A stretch of 64,000 bases of DNA from Chamaelirium japonicum. Taxonomy: Eukaryota; Streptophyta; Magnoliopsida; Liliales; Melanthiaceae. Both the position numbers and the translations under genes were made by a program. The stretch spans positions 65,254,255-65,318,254 of the forward strand of contig OX393551.1 of assembly GCA_947650365.1 (NCBI GenBank), read 5' to 3'. Position 1 is the first letter of the stretch. The number at the start of each line of letters is the position of its first letter. The notes under the pieces are model-generated. The model saw nothing but the letters and a program-made list of their open reading frames with translations, made no database searches and was not told the DNA's origin. Positions 1 to 11,076 of the stretch are shown in pieces.

Positions 1-767
1 AATATCGTATGGCATGTGGCACGAAAACTGCGTAGAAATTCAAGTGTAAGGAAAAGAAACACAGAAACATCGTTTGGTATGTTGATAAAGGCATGCTGGA
101 ATAGATTTCACATGTAACTCCATGATTTTTTTTATATTTATGTGACATTCTTTTTATACGACATATACTCTGTACAATACTTTAGAATATTCTCACTTTG
201 ACACACTAGAATAGCCTCTTTTAGAGCAACTCCAGCGGGTTACTCATTTGTACGAAATGAGATGGGGGACCAAAATAGAGCCTTCCAGTGGGTTCCTCAT
301 TTGTATGGAGGGCATGTGAGGACCATAATTTTCCTCATCCCCTCCCTCAAATTTGAGGACAGTAGCAACTTCCTCATCCCATATTGGGAACACGCGGGTA
401 GTGCAAGACTGTTATATGTGAGTTGTTGGGTTTAATCCAACGGTCGAAATTCGTTGAAAAGTGAACTTTTTTATCGTTATGTTCATTGCTTTTTGGAGTA
501 ACTTGTGAACTCGGCAGAGGAGGAGGATGAGTAACCCGCTGGAGTAGCACAAGAAACTCACACCTCAAATGCATCTGTGGATGTCCTTGGTCTCCTCAAA
601 GTATATTTGAGGATGAGTAACCCACTGGAGTTGCTTTGAATGACATTTTCTCTATATTTTTCACTTTACAACATTTCTCTTTAGTACTTTTTCTCTATTA
701 TATATTCTCTCTAAAATATTCTTTCAGCAACATGTTCTCTGTGTATAATATTACCTATAAATAAAGT
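1..767. repeat. AT-rich direct repeat, left copy (cut by window edge)
   Basis: This stretch aligns with 6290-6790 in the same orientation, sharing many short blocks such as 'aacatc.tttggtatg' and runs of ttctctctaaaatatt. A 412-bp MITE at 224-635 interrupts this copy only. Similarity stops near 767, exactly where the copia RNase H reading on the minus strand breaks off. The pair could be old LTRs of an element enclosing the region or an unrelated dispersed repeat; no clean ends are visible. Confidence 0.5.
224..635. mobile_element. MITE with GAGCAACTCCAG termini
   Basis: The left end GAGCAACTCCAGCGGGTTAC is mirrored at the right end (GTAACCCACTGGAGTTGCTT). TTA precedes the left end, but the right flank is imperfect. 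A second right-end-like sequence lies at about 522-547, suggesting internal duplication. The paralogous repeat at 6290-6790 lacks this insertion. The terminus type suggests PIF/Harbinger, not proven. Confidence 0.65.
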
Positions 768-3700
768 ATTTTTTACAAACTGCACTGCAATCTCATTGTC
801 ACAGAAAATCTTTATTGGTCACTAAATAGAATCCACGATCCTCAGCTCGGAAACAAAGCTCTTCAACTATAAAGCATGTTTGGCAGTCTCGTTGCATACA
901 ATATATTCAGCTTTTATTATCGAAGTTGCTATCAAAGATTGTTTATTACTCCTCTATGATACATCACCTTCTGCCATTAAGAATATATATCCTGATATAG
1001 ACTTTAAACTATCACGACAACCTGTAAAATCTGAATCTGAATATCCTAGAACTTCAAGTTCTTCGGATCTCTTGTAAACCAACATAAAATCTTTCGTTCT
1101 TTGTAAGTACGTAAGTACTTTCTTTATGCCTTGCTTATGTGGTCTACTCGGATTTTTCTGATACCTTTCCAACATCTCAATTGCAAAACTGATGTCGAGT
1201 CTGATGTAGGTCATAGTATATATGAGACTATCAAGAACTGAAGCATACTATTTGGCATTTATCTTCCGCCTTTTGAAATCATTATTGGGACACTGCTCAT
1301 TGCTAAAAATATCTTCTTTAATCACAGAAGTCTCGCTAGTATTGCAACTAGCCATGTTATACTTTTTCAGCACTTAATCAATATATACCTTTTGAGATAA
1401 ACCCAGGTACCCTATAGCTCTGTCCCACTGAATCATGATACCTAGCACATATTGTGACAGCCCCATATCTTTCATGTCAAATTGCATAGACAGAAAATAT
1501 TAGGTGTCTTGCAGCATATGGAGACTATCGCTAGTAAGAAGTATGTCATCCATATACAATACCAAGATCACAAATCTGTTCTTACTGGTCTTGAAGTAAA
1601 TGCATCGATCCTTAGGACTTTCTCAAAAATCATGCCCAATAATGATATGATCAAACTTCATGTACCTTTGTCGAGAAGTTTGCTTTAGACCATAAATAGA
1701 TATCTTCAATCTGCAATTGAGATTTTCTTTCTTTGAAAGCTCAAACCTTTCAGGTTAATTCATATAAATCTCCTCCTCAAGATTATCATTGAGGAAAGCA
1801 GTCTGCACATCCATCTGGTGGAGTTCCAGATCAAAGTGTGCTACTAGTACCATGATCACTCTTAGAGTTTTTCTTCGAGACAAGGGAGACTGTCTCTTGA
1901 AAGTCTACACCCTCTTTTTGTTTGAAGCCTTTAGCAACTAGCGTTGCCTTGAACCTCTCTACTTTTCCTTTAGAATATCTCTTAGTCTTAAAGACCGCAT
2001 TCTACAACTATTAATTATTTAGGAAGAGAAGATAGTTCCATACAGAGTTTCTTTTTATAGACTGTAGCTCTTCTTCTATGGCTTTAAACCATTGATCTGA
2101 GTTCTCTGAATTTATAGCCTTCTAATAATTAATCGGATTATCTAGAACTGGCTCTGTGTCCTCGTCAATATCTTCCTATAAATAGACTTCATAATTACTG
2201 GAAATGGCATATCTCCTTTCTTTAGTAGATCTCCTGAAGGGTTCAAGTGGAGCTACCATAATTGGTTCACGTTCTGCAATAGGTTTCTTTATGGTTATAA
2301 CATCATCTGTGCTAGGTATTGGAAACCTCGAGATAAGGGTTGCCATAATAACTTGTTGATCATCATCAATGACCTCTTCAAAGACTACATCTTTTTTGCT
2401 CCCACTGACTTCATCCTCCTCTAGAAATCTAGCATTATTAGTTTTAGCAGTCTATGTAGATCTGGAAGGGCAGAAGAATCTGAATCCTTTGGATTTTTCT
2501 GGATAGCCAATAAACTGACAGCTAATTATCTTGGGATCCAGTTTGCATATGTCAGGGTTGTAAAGTTTTGTCTCCGCTCGACAACCCCAAACTCGCAAGT
2601 GATTAAGACTTGGTTTTCTACCAGTCTATAGGTCGAAAGTGGTTTTAGGCATTGCTTTACTAGGGACATGATTTAGAATATATACTGCTATTTTTAATGT
2701 CTCTCCCTATAAATTTTTAGGCATGTCTGAATGAGAGAGCATGCTACGGACATCATTTTGATAAGTGTGATTTTGCCTTTCGGCTACCCCATTATGTTGT
2801 GGTGTACCCGAAGTCGTGTACTGCGGCACAATGCCTTGCTCCCATAGATATTCTATGAAATCCTAATGATTTACTCTGTCCTGATTAATTTTGCCATAAT
2901 ACTCTTCTCCTCGATCAGAACGGACACGCTTAATCTTCTTCTCTAACTACTTCTCTATTTCAGCCTGATACTGCCTGAAGATACTCAACGCTTTGGATTT
3001 ATGATGAATCAATAGGAGATAAATGTAGCATGAGAAGTCATCAATGAAGGTGATGAAATAACACTGGCCATTATGAGATGGAATTGACAGAGGTCCACAA
3101 ATATCCGTATGGATTAAGTCTAGAAGTCCACTACTCCGAGTACTCTTAAAATTTCTATGCTTGGTCATCTTCCCTTTGATGCAAGTGATGCACGAACTGA
3201 GGTATGAGAAATCTAACCGTGGTGAAATATCATCTTTGACAAGTCGCTCAAGACATAGTTGAAATATGTGACCGAGCCTTTTATGCCACAACATGACAGA
3301 ATGAGTACTGTTATGAGCACGCTTAGATATCGAAGAAGATGCACTAGTGTCAAACGACATACAAAGCAAATAAGAGACAAATGATGCATTAAGCAATAGC
3401 TGATATAAGCCATAAACTAAAATTTTAGTCCCAATAGGTGTGTCACCAAATCTAAGAATCATACCAGGATCCTCAAACATAAAGGTATAACCAGAATTGT
3501 CTTTACTAGACATAGAAACCAGAGTATGCCAAAAGGTCGGCACATAGAAAGTGTTCTGAAGTATCAAAACAAAATCACTATCTAAGATAAGTCTACACAT
3601 ACCAACGGCTACTATGCGGCTGCCTTCGAGTTCCTTATGAATAACTGATCCTTAGCTCTAGACTTCCTCTGACTTATGAAAGCTTGTAGGGAATTAGAAA

Positions 3701-4028
3701 CATGCACCGAGATAACAAAATCAACCCACCAAACATTGGAAGGAACATCTACCAAATTAGATTCAACACAAACAAATGTCTGATACTCTGTAGATTTGAT
3801 AGAACCCAGAAACAATTTCTTGAGTAGTCCCATAAGTTCCTTGGTAGAAATAAGGTCTGTAATACCACCCTTGATAGTATTGGCGATGGAATGCGTTATG
3901 ACCATCATCGAAAACTGATTGGCCCTCTCCCATTTTTGAAAAGCAACTTTTTCAAAACCTGAGGAGCTATCAGAGAGTCTAAGCGACCTTTCTAAAGTGA
4001 GGATGAAATCAAAATTCATAAGGCTCAA
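768..4028 (-). mobile_element. Degenerate Ty1/copia retrotransposon, gag-PR-INT-RT-RH
   Basis: Read on the minus strand, the domains come in copia order: a gag remnant near 4028-3800, protease near 3720, GAG-pre-integrase and integrase at 3600-2700 (MLWHKRLGH near 3300; TPQHNGVAER near 2800), reverse transcriptase near 1830-1450 (with a YMDD form of the active site, LYMDDILLTSD), and RNase H near 1214-770 (GYSDSDFTG, FCDNEIAVQF). Stops and frameshifts interrupt every domain, so it is dead. The protease active-site D-S-G-A is replaced by DFVI. RNase H ends abruptly near 767 at the border of a different repeat, so the 3' end is lost. The longest open stretch is 217 codons at 2947-3600. Confidence 0.9.
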
Positions 4029-5050
4029 CTATAGCTCTAGCTGGTTCTTCCAGGAGGAATAATTAATCCATTAAGTGTGTCTACCTTAACAGGACAATTT
4101 TGAAGAAAAATTTATTTTATTTCTAAAAATATAAATCATAAAAGATATATGTATGAATATGGTGCAAAAATTATACTAATCATGCAACATTGTAACATTA
4201 ATCCTGAATTTTAAATTAATACTAAACCGGAATAATGGTTAAGCCGAAATAGCCAAAGTGTATGATTGTGCTCAACTGACCACTCTGTGAGACATGCAAG
4301 TACAACCATCTAATCACACGTACAGGTAGAGATTCGATGTAGTATTAGCCCCCCAATTTTATGACAACTATCGTGCATAGGACTAGCCTAACGTGATCAG
4401 AGTCAATCCGGACACTTCCTCACCTTTGGGCAGAGGGTTATCATTTTCTTCCCTTTACACCCAAGCTATCATTCTCTATTCAGTCTGTAAGAAGTCCCTA
4501 GAACACCTTTGGGCAATACATGGATATTCAAACAGATGAGTGCAACAATATCGATTAGATTGAAGACACAATATCGATGGAACAGTCAGCTTTAGGCAGA
4601 CTATCTGACCCATGTTAATTGTGTATATTCAAAAGAATCGTTTGACTGGTCAAATCCTAAACCCTTATAAAAAGACCCATAAATTATGGTAGAAGGTACA
4701 TGTTCAACCGATTCAATATTTAATCAATATATACATATGAATCAGCACATGTGAATCGGCTAAAAAAGCATGCAACATATAATTTGCACCATAATTATGT
4801 ACCAAACTTAAGAGCTCAAAAACATGAGCAAAACGACATATGGCATGCCAAGAACAGGTTAAAATGGACAATATGTGTAAATTATAAAGGGTTATTACAA
4901 ACAATGATATAATTATCCTTATCTGTAATACAAGCAGCTACATATTAGTCCCAGGTCACTTTCTGTAAAAGAAAAGGACTGGAGAATGGTCCGTATGTCC
5001 TTATCTGGGAATAAGCTAAAGAAAACCTGACTGCACAAAAGTTTTTTTTT
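4029..5050. other. AT-rich sequence, no recognisable feature
   Basis: The first 100 bases can be read on the minus strand as a possible continuation of gag (NCPVKVDTLNGLIIPPGRTS). Beyond that I see no domain, terminal repeat or gene. Confidence 0.4.
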
Positions 5051-5767
5051 TTACAATAATGGTTCACTGAACCTGGTCGGAACCGATTTGAACCGGTTTG
5101 GATCAGGTCTGATATGATATAAATCGGATTCGGGTCAGAATCTGGTTCGAATCGGGTCGGGTCTGGCCTGGTAAAATCGGGTAGGGTGTTTTAGTAAGTG
5201 GTTTGGGTTAGGGTTTAAACCCTAACCTGTCTCCCTCTTTTTACATGATGCTGCCATTGCCACCTTCACCCTTTAGGGTGTCTGTGCCCGGTGACCTCCT
5301 AATATCCTCAGGCGCCGGCAACCACGGTTGGTCGACGCTCCAACGATCGATCCGCAACCCTGAAACAGTCTCGACGCTGTAGGTGGAGAAATCGGCCGCC
5401 GCCGATGATTCACATGGGTTGCAGCCACCCTCTGTCGGCCTGCGATCAATCCCGGCCTCCTCCAGCATCGGTGGCACACATCAGTCGCCATTTGACACTG
5501 GTGAAGCCCTACCGTGTGCAGCCTAGCCACCCCACAATCTCGAACTGTGTACAGCCCCTTCACGAGCCCGTTAACCATTTCGTCAGCGCCTCATGGCTGA
5601 TGAGGTCGACGCTTACCCCTTCACCGAGGGGTGCGATCATAGAACCTTCTTGCATTCAGCCATCGTCGACGAGGTCTGATCCACCTTCGGCCAACCTGAT
5701 CTTGATGTCGATGCCGAATCAGGCTCCCAAAAAAAAAGTTTGCTACGAATCGATCGCGCATCCATGG
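5051..5767 (-). other. GC-rich leader-like region next to a primer-binding site
   Basis: On the minus strand this lies directly after the primer-binding site at 5768-5779, so it may be the untranslated leader of an LTR retrotransposon. A perfect 22-bp palindrome of head-to-head telomere-like repeats sits at 5206-5227 (core AGGGTTTAAACCCT). Small ORFs on both strands match no family I recognise. Confidence 0.4.
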
Positions 5768-5779
5768 GCTCTGATACCA
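5768..5779 (-). other. LTR-retrotransposon primer-binding site (initiator tRNA-Met)
   Basis: The minus strand reads TGGTATCAGAGC, the usual plant copia primer-binding site complementary to initiator methionine tRNA, two bases from the LTR edge at 5782. Confidence 0.85.
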
Positions 5780-5781
5780 AT

Positions 5782-6286
5782 TGTTGGACGTACAGTTTTT
5801 GTCCATGATGCGGAATAGGATTTAAGCGATATATGTCAGAACAATTCGATAGGGAGGGAAGAGTACTTAACGATCAGAGATCTTGGCGATGATTTAGGCG
5901 AGGAAGCGATTCGTGACGGCAACGATCTTCGCGGGAGGAGAGGAATCCACGAGAGGAACTTACACCCTTGTTCTCTAAACATCAAACGATGAGGCTCACG
6001 ACATGTATGACACAAGGGTGAGATGCCCCCTTAATATATAGACTGTCAACCGATCTCCTAACCCATCAAGGAGATCGAGTCGATTGGGGATAAACACTCA
6101 TAACTGGCAGGATTGCACCCAACCTATTAAACATGGTTATCTTGAACACGTCCCAACTTGATCACACATAATCAAGACCCAATGGGTTTAGCCCGCAAAC
6201 ATCTGGGCACCTCTTTAAACAATTTGACCCAAACAGGGTTTTGACAAATTGTGTCAATCCCTAGGGCCACACGGTGAAACCTAACA
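5782..6286 (-). mobile_element. 5' LTR of a minus-strand retrotransposon
   Basis: The LTR begins TGTTGG beside the primer-binding site and ends CCTAACA, giving about 505 bp with TG...CA ends. A TATA-like stretch (tatatatta on the minus strand) lies near 6035. No partner LTR is visible between 767 and 5780, so the element is truncated or its other LTR lies outside the window. Whether it belongs to the copia pol at 768-4028 is uncertain, because the gap to gag (1.7 kb) is long for copia. Confidence 0.7.
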
Positions 6287-6289
6287 ACA

Positions 6290-6960
6290 TGTTCTTTGAA
6301 AACCATATGCTGGAACTGTCATGAGAGCATCATTTAGCTTGTAGCACAGAAACTGTATAAAAACTTGTGTTTAAGGAACAAATTAAAACATAGAAACATC
6401 ATTTGGTATGCCGGTGAAGACGTGTTGGAATAGAAGAACATCAATAGCATTTCACATGCAACACCATGTTTTTTCTTATATTTCCAAGATATATCTTTTT
6501 ATATAATATATTTTCAGTATTCTCCCTGTACAATACTCTAGAATATTATCTCGATCTTCAACACACTATAATAACATCTCTAAACATCATTTTCTCTATA
6601 TTTTCTCTTTACAATATTTCTCTCTAGCACTTTTTCTCTTTCTATTATATATTCTCTCTAAAATTTTCTCTCGATAACATGTTCTCTTTAATACTTTTTC
6701 TCTTTCTATAATATATTTTTTCTAAAATATTTTCTCAACATCATGTTCTCTTTGTATAATATTTTGTCTATAAATTCTCAATTTATTAACTTTCTCTTTA
6801 CAACATATCTCTCTACAATCTCTAAAATATTTTCTCTAGAATCTCTAAAACATTATCTACCTATAAAATTATCTCTATACTATTTTCTCCCTTGACAAGT
6901 TGACAACCAGATTTATCTCGTTCATTTTTGTTGATGAGTCGTTTTTCGTAATGGTAGAGT
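6290..6960. repeat. AT-rich direct repeat, right copy
   Basis: Counterpart of 1-767 without the MITE insertion. It is rich in 'tctctaaaatattttctctc' type runs. The right border is unclear. Confidence 0.5.
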
Positions 6961-7019
6961 CGTAATTATCACGAACAGACATAACATGTTATATAGATCT
7001 CTTAATCATTCTCTACCTA

Positions 7020-7024
<5 letters not shown>

Positions 7025-7072
<48 letters not shown>
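7025..7072. repeat. (TA)n microsatellite
   Basis: A run of about 24 TA dinucleotides. Confidence 0.95.
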
Positions 7073-7075
<3 letters not shown>

Positions 7076-7690
7076 GGACTTAATGTTAGGTCCTTGATAA
7101 CAGTTGGTTTAGTGTAAAGGACATACAACAAGATAGTTTTGCACCAAACCCCTCCTAAAAAGTTGGTTTTAGAGCAAGTCTCTATGTTGACATTTCTCTC
7201 CTTTTAAATGACAAGCTACTCCTGATTCTAAAATCACAAATGTGGCCAATATGCACCATAGCAAATGTTACTTTTTATTACCGAAAATTTACTCTGCTAC
7301 AGTGAATCACTGTAACAATTTTTTTGGGGAGAAATCGTTCATAAAAAAAATTGCTAAAATGAAATTACTTTAACTTTTTTTTTGATAAATCATTTTTTAA
7401 AAATTATTATAGTGAAATCACTGTCACAAATATTACTCTTTATTACCGAAATGTTATTTTTTATGTGGTCTCCTTATATAGCTATGTCTAGGTGTAAAAA
7501 CTGTAAAATAGATATTTTTCAAATGATCTAGGGTAAAATGGATATTTTTCAAACGGAATGACCTACCACTAAAGCATCTCATTATCCGTCCTTATCACTA
7601 TACTGATCCTTGTAAGGGGCCTTAGGCACATTACCCCATAAATAAGATCTTATACTCATCCTAACATTATTAAATTCAAATATTTTTATC
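7073..7690. repeat. Dispersed repeat with GCTACAGT motifs
   Basis: Starts 'agggggacttaa', similar to the sequence at 17053, and contains phrases such as 'gctacagtgaatcactgtaac' seen again near 10.8, 17.3, 18.4, 42.5 and 43.9 kb. No coding potential was seen. Confidence 0.45.
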
Positions 7691-7713
7691 TAAATACATT
7701 ATCAGTTGCAACT

Positions 7714-7719
7714 CACGTG
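7714..7719 (+). promoter_or_regulatory. G-box CACGTG upstream of PKS-like gene
   Basis: Perfect CACGTG 24 bp before a TATAAAA box and about 190 bp before the PKS start codon. G-boxes bind bHLH factors such as PIFs and bZIPs such as HY5. Light control of a phytochrome-signalling gene would fit, but this is inference. Confidence 0.5.
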
Positions 7720-7742
7720 ACAGTAGACTAGTACTATACTAG

Positions 7743-7749
7743 TATAAAA
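7743..7749 (+). promoter_or_regulatory. TATA box of PKS-like gene
   Basis: TATAAAA lies 158 bp upstream of the ATG at 7907. It would predict a transcription start near 7775 and a leader of about 130 bases. Confidence 0.55.
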
Positions 7750-7841
7750 CAGTACAAGATCAGATATGCATATGTTTTGACGGGTGGTTCCCTTCTGCTG
7801 CAACTGTTCAGTGCTTTTGAGGCTCCTGCTACTCTAGTTTA

Positions 7842-7906
7842 GAGAGAGAGAGCGAGAGAGAAAAGAAAAGAAGAAGAGAGAGAGAGAGAGTGAGAGAGAG
7901 AGAGAG
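7842..7906 (+). repeat. GA-rich tract in the 5' leader of the PKS-like gene
   Basis: Interrupted (GA)n runs directly up to the start codon. Long GA/CT tracts in 5' leaders are common in plants and can bind BBR/BPC factors. This tract creates the false serine-leucine repeat ORFs on the opposite strand. Confidence 0.8.
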
Positions 7907-9496
7907 ATGGAAGGGTACAGATTGACAGCAAACTTGAAAAGTAGCCTCTCTCAAAAACCCACCTTCCAAACTTCGGCTCCTCCGTGCATCTCTCTCCCAC
8001 CAAAACCCCACCGTAGAGACCCCCCCTTCCCAGCCTACCTCCGCCCTGAAGCACCCAAACGACCGCCCACCACCAGAGACCGGCTCGGCGGCCGGGCTGA
8101 CGACACGGAGATCAGCATCTTCGACGCCGAGCGCTACTTCAACGAGGTGCACGATTCTCAGGGTAGCACCAAGCGAAAGACCATCATCCTCGAAGGGGCC
8201 ACCGAAAGGTACGAACCTCCTGCCAATCCGAGAGACTCTGTCTCCTCTGTCGATGGGTACCGGAGGAATCTCCGTGATGGGTCATCTCGCGCGACCCCGA
8301 CCGCCTCGTCGGAGGCCAGTTGGAACAGCCGGTCCGGCCTCCTGAAGAATCCACCGGAGTCTGTGCTCGTTAATGTGAGAGCTTTCCCTCAATGCGAACA
8401 GAGGAAGGGGTCCTCCTCCTCCGGCTGGTGGCTCTTCGGACGGAACTGCCCGTGCTTCGGCAAGAAGCCCGTCGATATCGAAGAGAAGTACGTAGAACCC
8501 AAGAGCCCAAATCGCCCGAATCATGATGTTATTGGCTCTGTGAGTGCGAATACGCAGGCCCCTAAAACAGGGGAAGAGGAGCTCTCCCAACCACCCAAGA
8601 GCTCTAGAGCAGAGGAAAAGGAGAAGATGGAGAAGATTTTGGGGATTGAAGAGCTGAGAAAGCTGAAAATAATTACTGTAAATCCGTCCAAGGATCAGGA
8701 AGTAGTCAAAGGTTCAGGCTTTTTCTCGCCGGAAAATAGTTTACCGCCGGAGATTGGTTGCCGGATAGTCAATTCCAGTCGACCCTTCACCGTCGGCGGT
8801 GGGTTCTCCTTCCCCATTGTAACTCCACCCGCCATAAACTTCCCCGAGGACCCCGCGAGGGACTCGCTTGAAGTGTTTCGGCCGGCAGAGGAAATGACGG
8901 TCTCGAGGAAGCCGGCGGAGTTCCACAGACGGGTGCCGGCGATGCAGATCCCCGGAGGCTGCGAACTCCGGAGCTTCACTTCCCGAACCGCGGACGACGA
9001 TCCGGCGAGTGACACGAGCTCGGAGCTGTTCGAGATCGAGAGCTTCTCGACGCAAATGACGTACCGCCGCCGGGACTCCCTCGACGAGCTGTCGCAGGGG
9101 GCGCTCGACTCGAGGAGGGTCGTCGGTCGGAGCTTCGAGGAGGAGCCGTCGGCCGAGACGTCGTCTATTGCGGCGAGCGAGTGCTACCCGCCGAGCGAGG
9201 TCAGCGTGGCGTGGAGCGTGACGACGGCCGAGGGGTTCGACCGGTGGAGCGTACCCAATTTTTCTAGCGCCGCGTCGGAGTACGAGGAGCTCCGGTTCAT
9301 CCAGTCGGAGAACGACCGGTTTTCAGCCGCCGTCTACGGCGGGGCGAAGCGGTGGGGTAGCGGGCTGCTGGGCTGCGTCTCTGAGAAGGCGGTGACCGTC
9401 GGGCCGACCCAGGTTTGGCTGGGTCCTGAGCGTCGCCGGGTGTGTGCGGGGGATTTGTCGGTCCAACCCAACCGGGTCGGAGGATGGCGAGGCTAG
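7907..9496 (+). CDS. PKS: PHYTOCHROME KINASE SUBSTRATE family protein
   Basis: An intact, intronless 529-residue ORF with the block pattern of the plant PKS family. These proteins bind phytochromes and phototropin/NPH3 at the plasma membrane and act in phototropism, leaf positioning and hypocotyl growth orientation. Seen blocks: EISIFDAERYFNE (68-80), DSVSSVDGY (110-118), TPTASSEASWNSRSGLL (130-146), GWWLFGRNCPCFGKK (173-187), RIVNSSRPFT (286-295), SFPI (301-304), FPEDPARDSLEVF (312-324), ELFEIESFSTQ (373-383), SVTTAEGFDRWS (437-448) and LLGCVSEKAVTVGP (487-500). C181 and C183 in the tryptophan-rich block could be lipid-modified (inference). The start is the first ATG after the GA-rich leader. 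The last 29 residues after VGP are unlike the family and may be a lineage-specific tail. The gene is strongly GC-biased at third positions, unlike its AT-rich surroundings. The family call is firm; which PKS paralogue is not. Confidence 0.93.
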   Translation: MEGYRLTANLKSSLSQKPTFQTSAPPCISLPPKPHRRDPPFPAYLRPEAPKRPPTTRDRLGGRADDTEISIFDAERYFNEVHDSQGSTKRKTIILEGATERYEPPANPRDSVSSVDGYRRNLRDGSSRATPTASSEASWNSRSGLLKNPPESVLVNVRAFPQCEQRKGSSSSGWWLFGRNCPCFGKKPVDIEEKYVEPKSPNRPNHDVIGSVSANTQAPKTGEEELSQPPKSSRAEEKEKMEKILGIEELRKLKIITVNPSKDQEVVKGSGFFSPENSLPPEIGCRIVNSSRPFTVGGGFSFPIVTPPAINFPEDPARDSLEVFRPAEEMTVSRKPAEFHRRVPAMQIPGGCELRSFTSRTADDDPASDTSSELFEIESFSTQMTYRRRDSLDELSQGALDSRRVVGRSFEEEPSAETSSIAASECYPPSEVSVAWSVTTAEGFDRWSVPNFSSAASEYEELRFIQSENDRFSAAVYGGAKRWGSGLLGCVSEKAVTVGPTQVWLGPERRRVCAGDLSVQPNRVGGWRG

Positions 9497-9652
9497 GCAG
9501 CGGCCCAGTGGGGATCGAACGCAACACCGGTCCGGGATTTGCGCACTCGCGCGGCTCACATTTGCCGACAGGTGCAGGTCGGTAGACCGGCAGTGTCTCG
9601 CAAGCATATGTTTGGTGACTTGGTGTGTGTGCCATCATTAAGGGTTGGTGCG

Positions 9653-9832
9653 TGTGCTATTCAGCCCGAAGCGTTTGTCCCGAATGGTCAGCCCGATTTA
9701 CGTGGCATCCGATCACAGCGTCGCTTTGCCTGCCTGTCCCAGTTGAATGCGATAAACTGGTCGGGCTGGGTGCGACAGACGGTTGTGATCACGACACGTC
9801 ACTCGGGCTGACCACTCGGGCTAAATAATATT
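9653..9832. mobile_element. Mutator-like MITE just 3' of the PKS-like gene
   Basis: The left end GTGCTATTCAGCCCGAAG is roughly mirrored at the right by GGGCTGACCACTCGGGCT. The left terminus matches the hairpin MITE at 15739-15906 (ATGCTATTCAGCC...CGGGCTGAATAGCAT). It may overlap the PKS 3' untranslated region. The right end is imperfect. Confidence 0.5.
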
Positions 9833-10041
9833 TTTCTGTAGATTGAAGGCATTTGATTGTACTGTTATGATTGAAGGGCTATCATAGATGTAGTGCATCA
9901 GGGCCGTCCAGGGCGTGAGCTTTAAATGGTTTGATCTATTGGAGGTTTTGGGATTGGATGGTTGTGATGTTGTCAGCACGCTTCCAATTGGTGATAGGGC
10001 AAGATATTGTTGTACGGCACTCAATATAATAATTTGATTTT

Positions 10042-10572
10042 GGGATATTTTATTCATATCCCAAAATTACTCCACTTATCCTGTTTTCCTCCAAAAATCG
10101 GTTTCCCAACTCATACCCCTTCTATGCTCCAGCCCCCCTAAAACTAAAATCCCAAATTACCATTCCATCCTCTTTCCTCCTCTTCCATGCTGTTGGGATT
10201 CATGGACGTGGAAGACGGAGAAAGAGAGTCTCGGGGGCTTGGAGCCACCTCCGCCTCCCCTACTGCCCCATCTCTGTCAGTGTAGGGGTAGCCGCCACCC
10301 CGCTTTCCCTTTGGTTCGTGCGTCTAACGAGGAAAACGTAGGTGGAGCTTGGAGGGGGAGGTGCACGCCGAGTCGGGGAAGAGAGGGGGGGATGCTCGAA
10401 GGAGACGGGGATAGCCGATAGAAGCGTTTGCCGACGACAAAAGGGGCGAGGTGGGCTAGAGGTGGTGGGGTAAGGTGGCTGGAGGGGGGGGGGGGAGGTG
10501 TTAGAGGGTGGAGGGGAAACCAAAGGGGAAACATGGTGTGTTCAGTAATTTTGGGGTTGAATGAAATTTCCC
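10042..10572. mobile_element. MITE with 8-bp target duplication TTGATTTT
   Basis: Imperfect terminal inverted repeats of about 28 bp (left GGGATATTTTATTCATATCC, right CCCCAAAATTACTG-type sequence reversed) are flanked by identical TTGATTTT at 10034-10041 and 10573-10580. The interior at 10200-10540 is GC-rich with a G-run near 10485 and gives spurious proline-rich ORFs. An 8-bp duplication suggests hAT. Confidence 0.75.
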
Positions 10573-10580
10573 TTGATTTT

Positions 10581-11076
10581 TGGGCAAATTGATCTACAGT
10601 CCTTCAAACATATCGTATTTAACGATAAATATAGATAAAGCGATGCCTTAGCGTTACATCCTGCCGTTTGGAAAATATCTATGTTAACCCTACAGGCAGC
10701 TGTACAGGAAAATCACATGAAGATTAACATTTTGGTAATGAAAAGTAAAATTTCTTTGAAATCATATTTCACTATAGCTGCCCAGTGAATTTCCATGTAG
10801 CAACTAGAGTGACTAGTACAGTGGTTTCAATGTAGCAAAGAGTAACAATCAGCAAATGTTATTCTTTGCTACAGTACTTTGCAGATTATTACTCTTTGTT
10901 ATACTGAAATAATTATAGCCAATCAATGATTCCACTACAATGAAATCACTATATCTAAGAGTAACTTTCTGCAAAGTACTATAGCTGAAGATTAACTTTA
11001 TGCAAAGTATTGTAGCTAAAGAGTAACATTTGCATAAAGTTACTCTGTGTGCAAAACTTGGCCAACGCCCTACGGC
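10581..11076. repeat. GCTACAGT-type dispersed repeat
   Basis: AT-rich stretch with many short phrases of the form 'agtaac..ttgctacagtactttgcag' in both orientations. No coding sequence recognised. Confidence 0.4.

Noticed and set aside
4713..4904. Minus-strand ORF of 63 codons
   Set aside because: AT-rich chance ORF without similarity or context.
5241..5818. ORFs of 78-137 codons in the leader-like region
   Set aside because: No domain, overlapping on both strands, and they run into a primer-binding site and LTR.
8282..9055. Minus-strand ORFs over 100 codons inside the PKS-like gene
   Set aside because: Shadows of the GC-rich coding frame on the plus strand.
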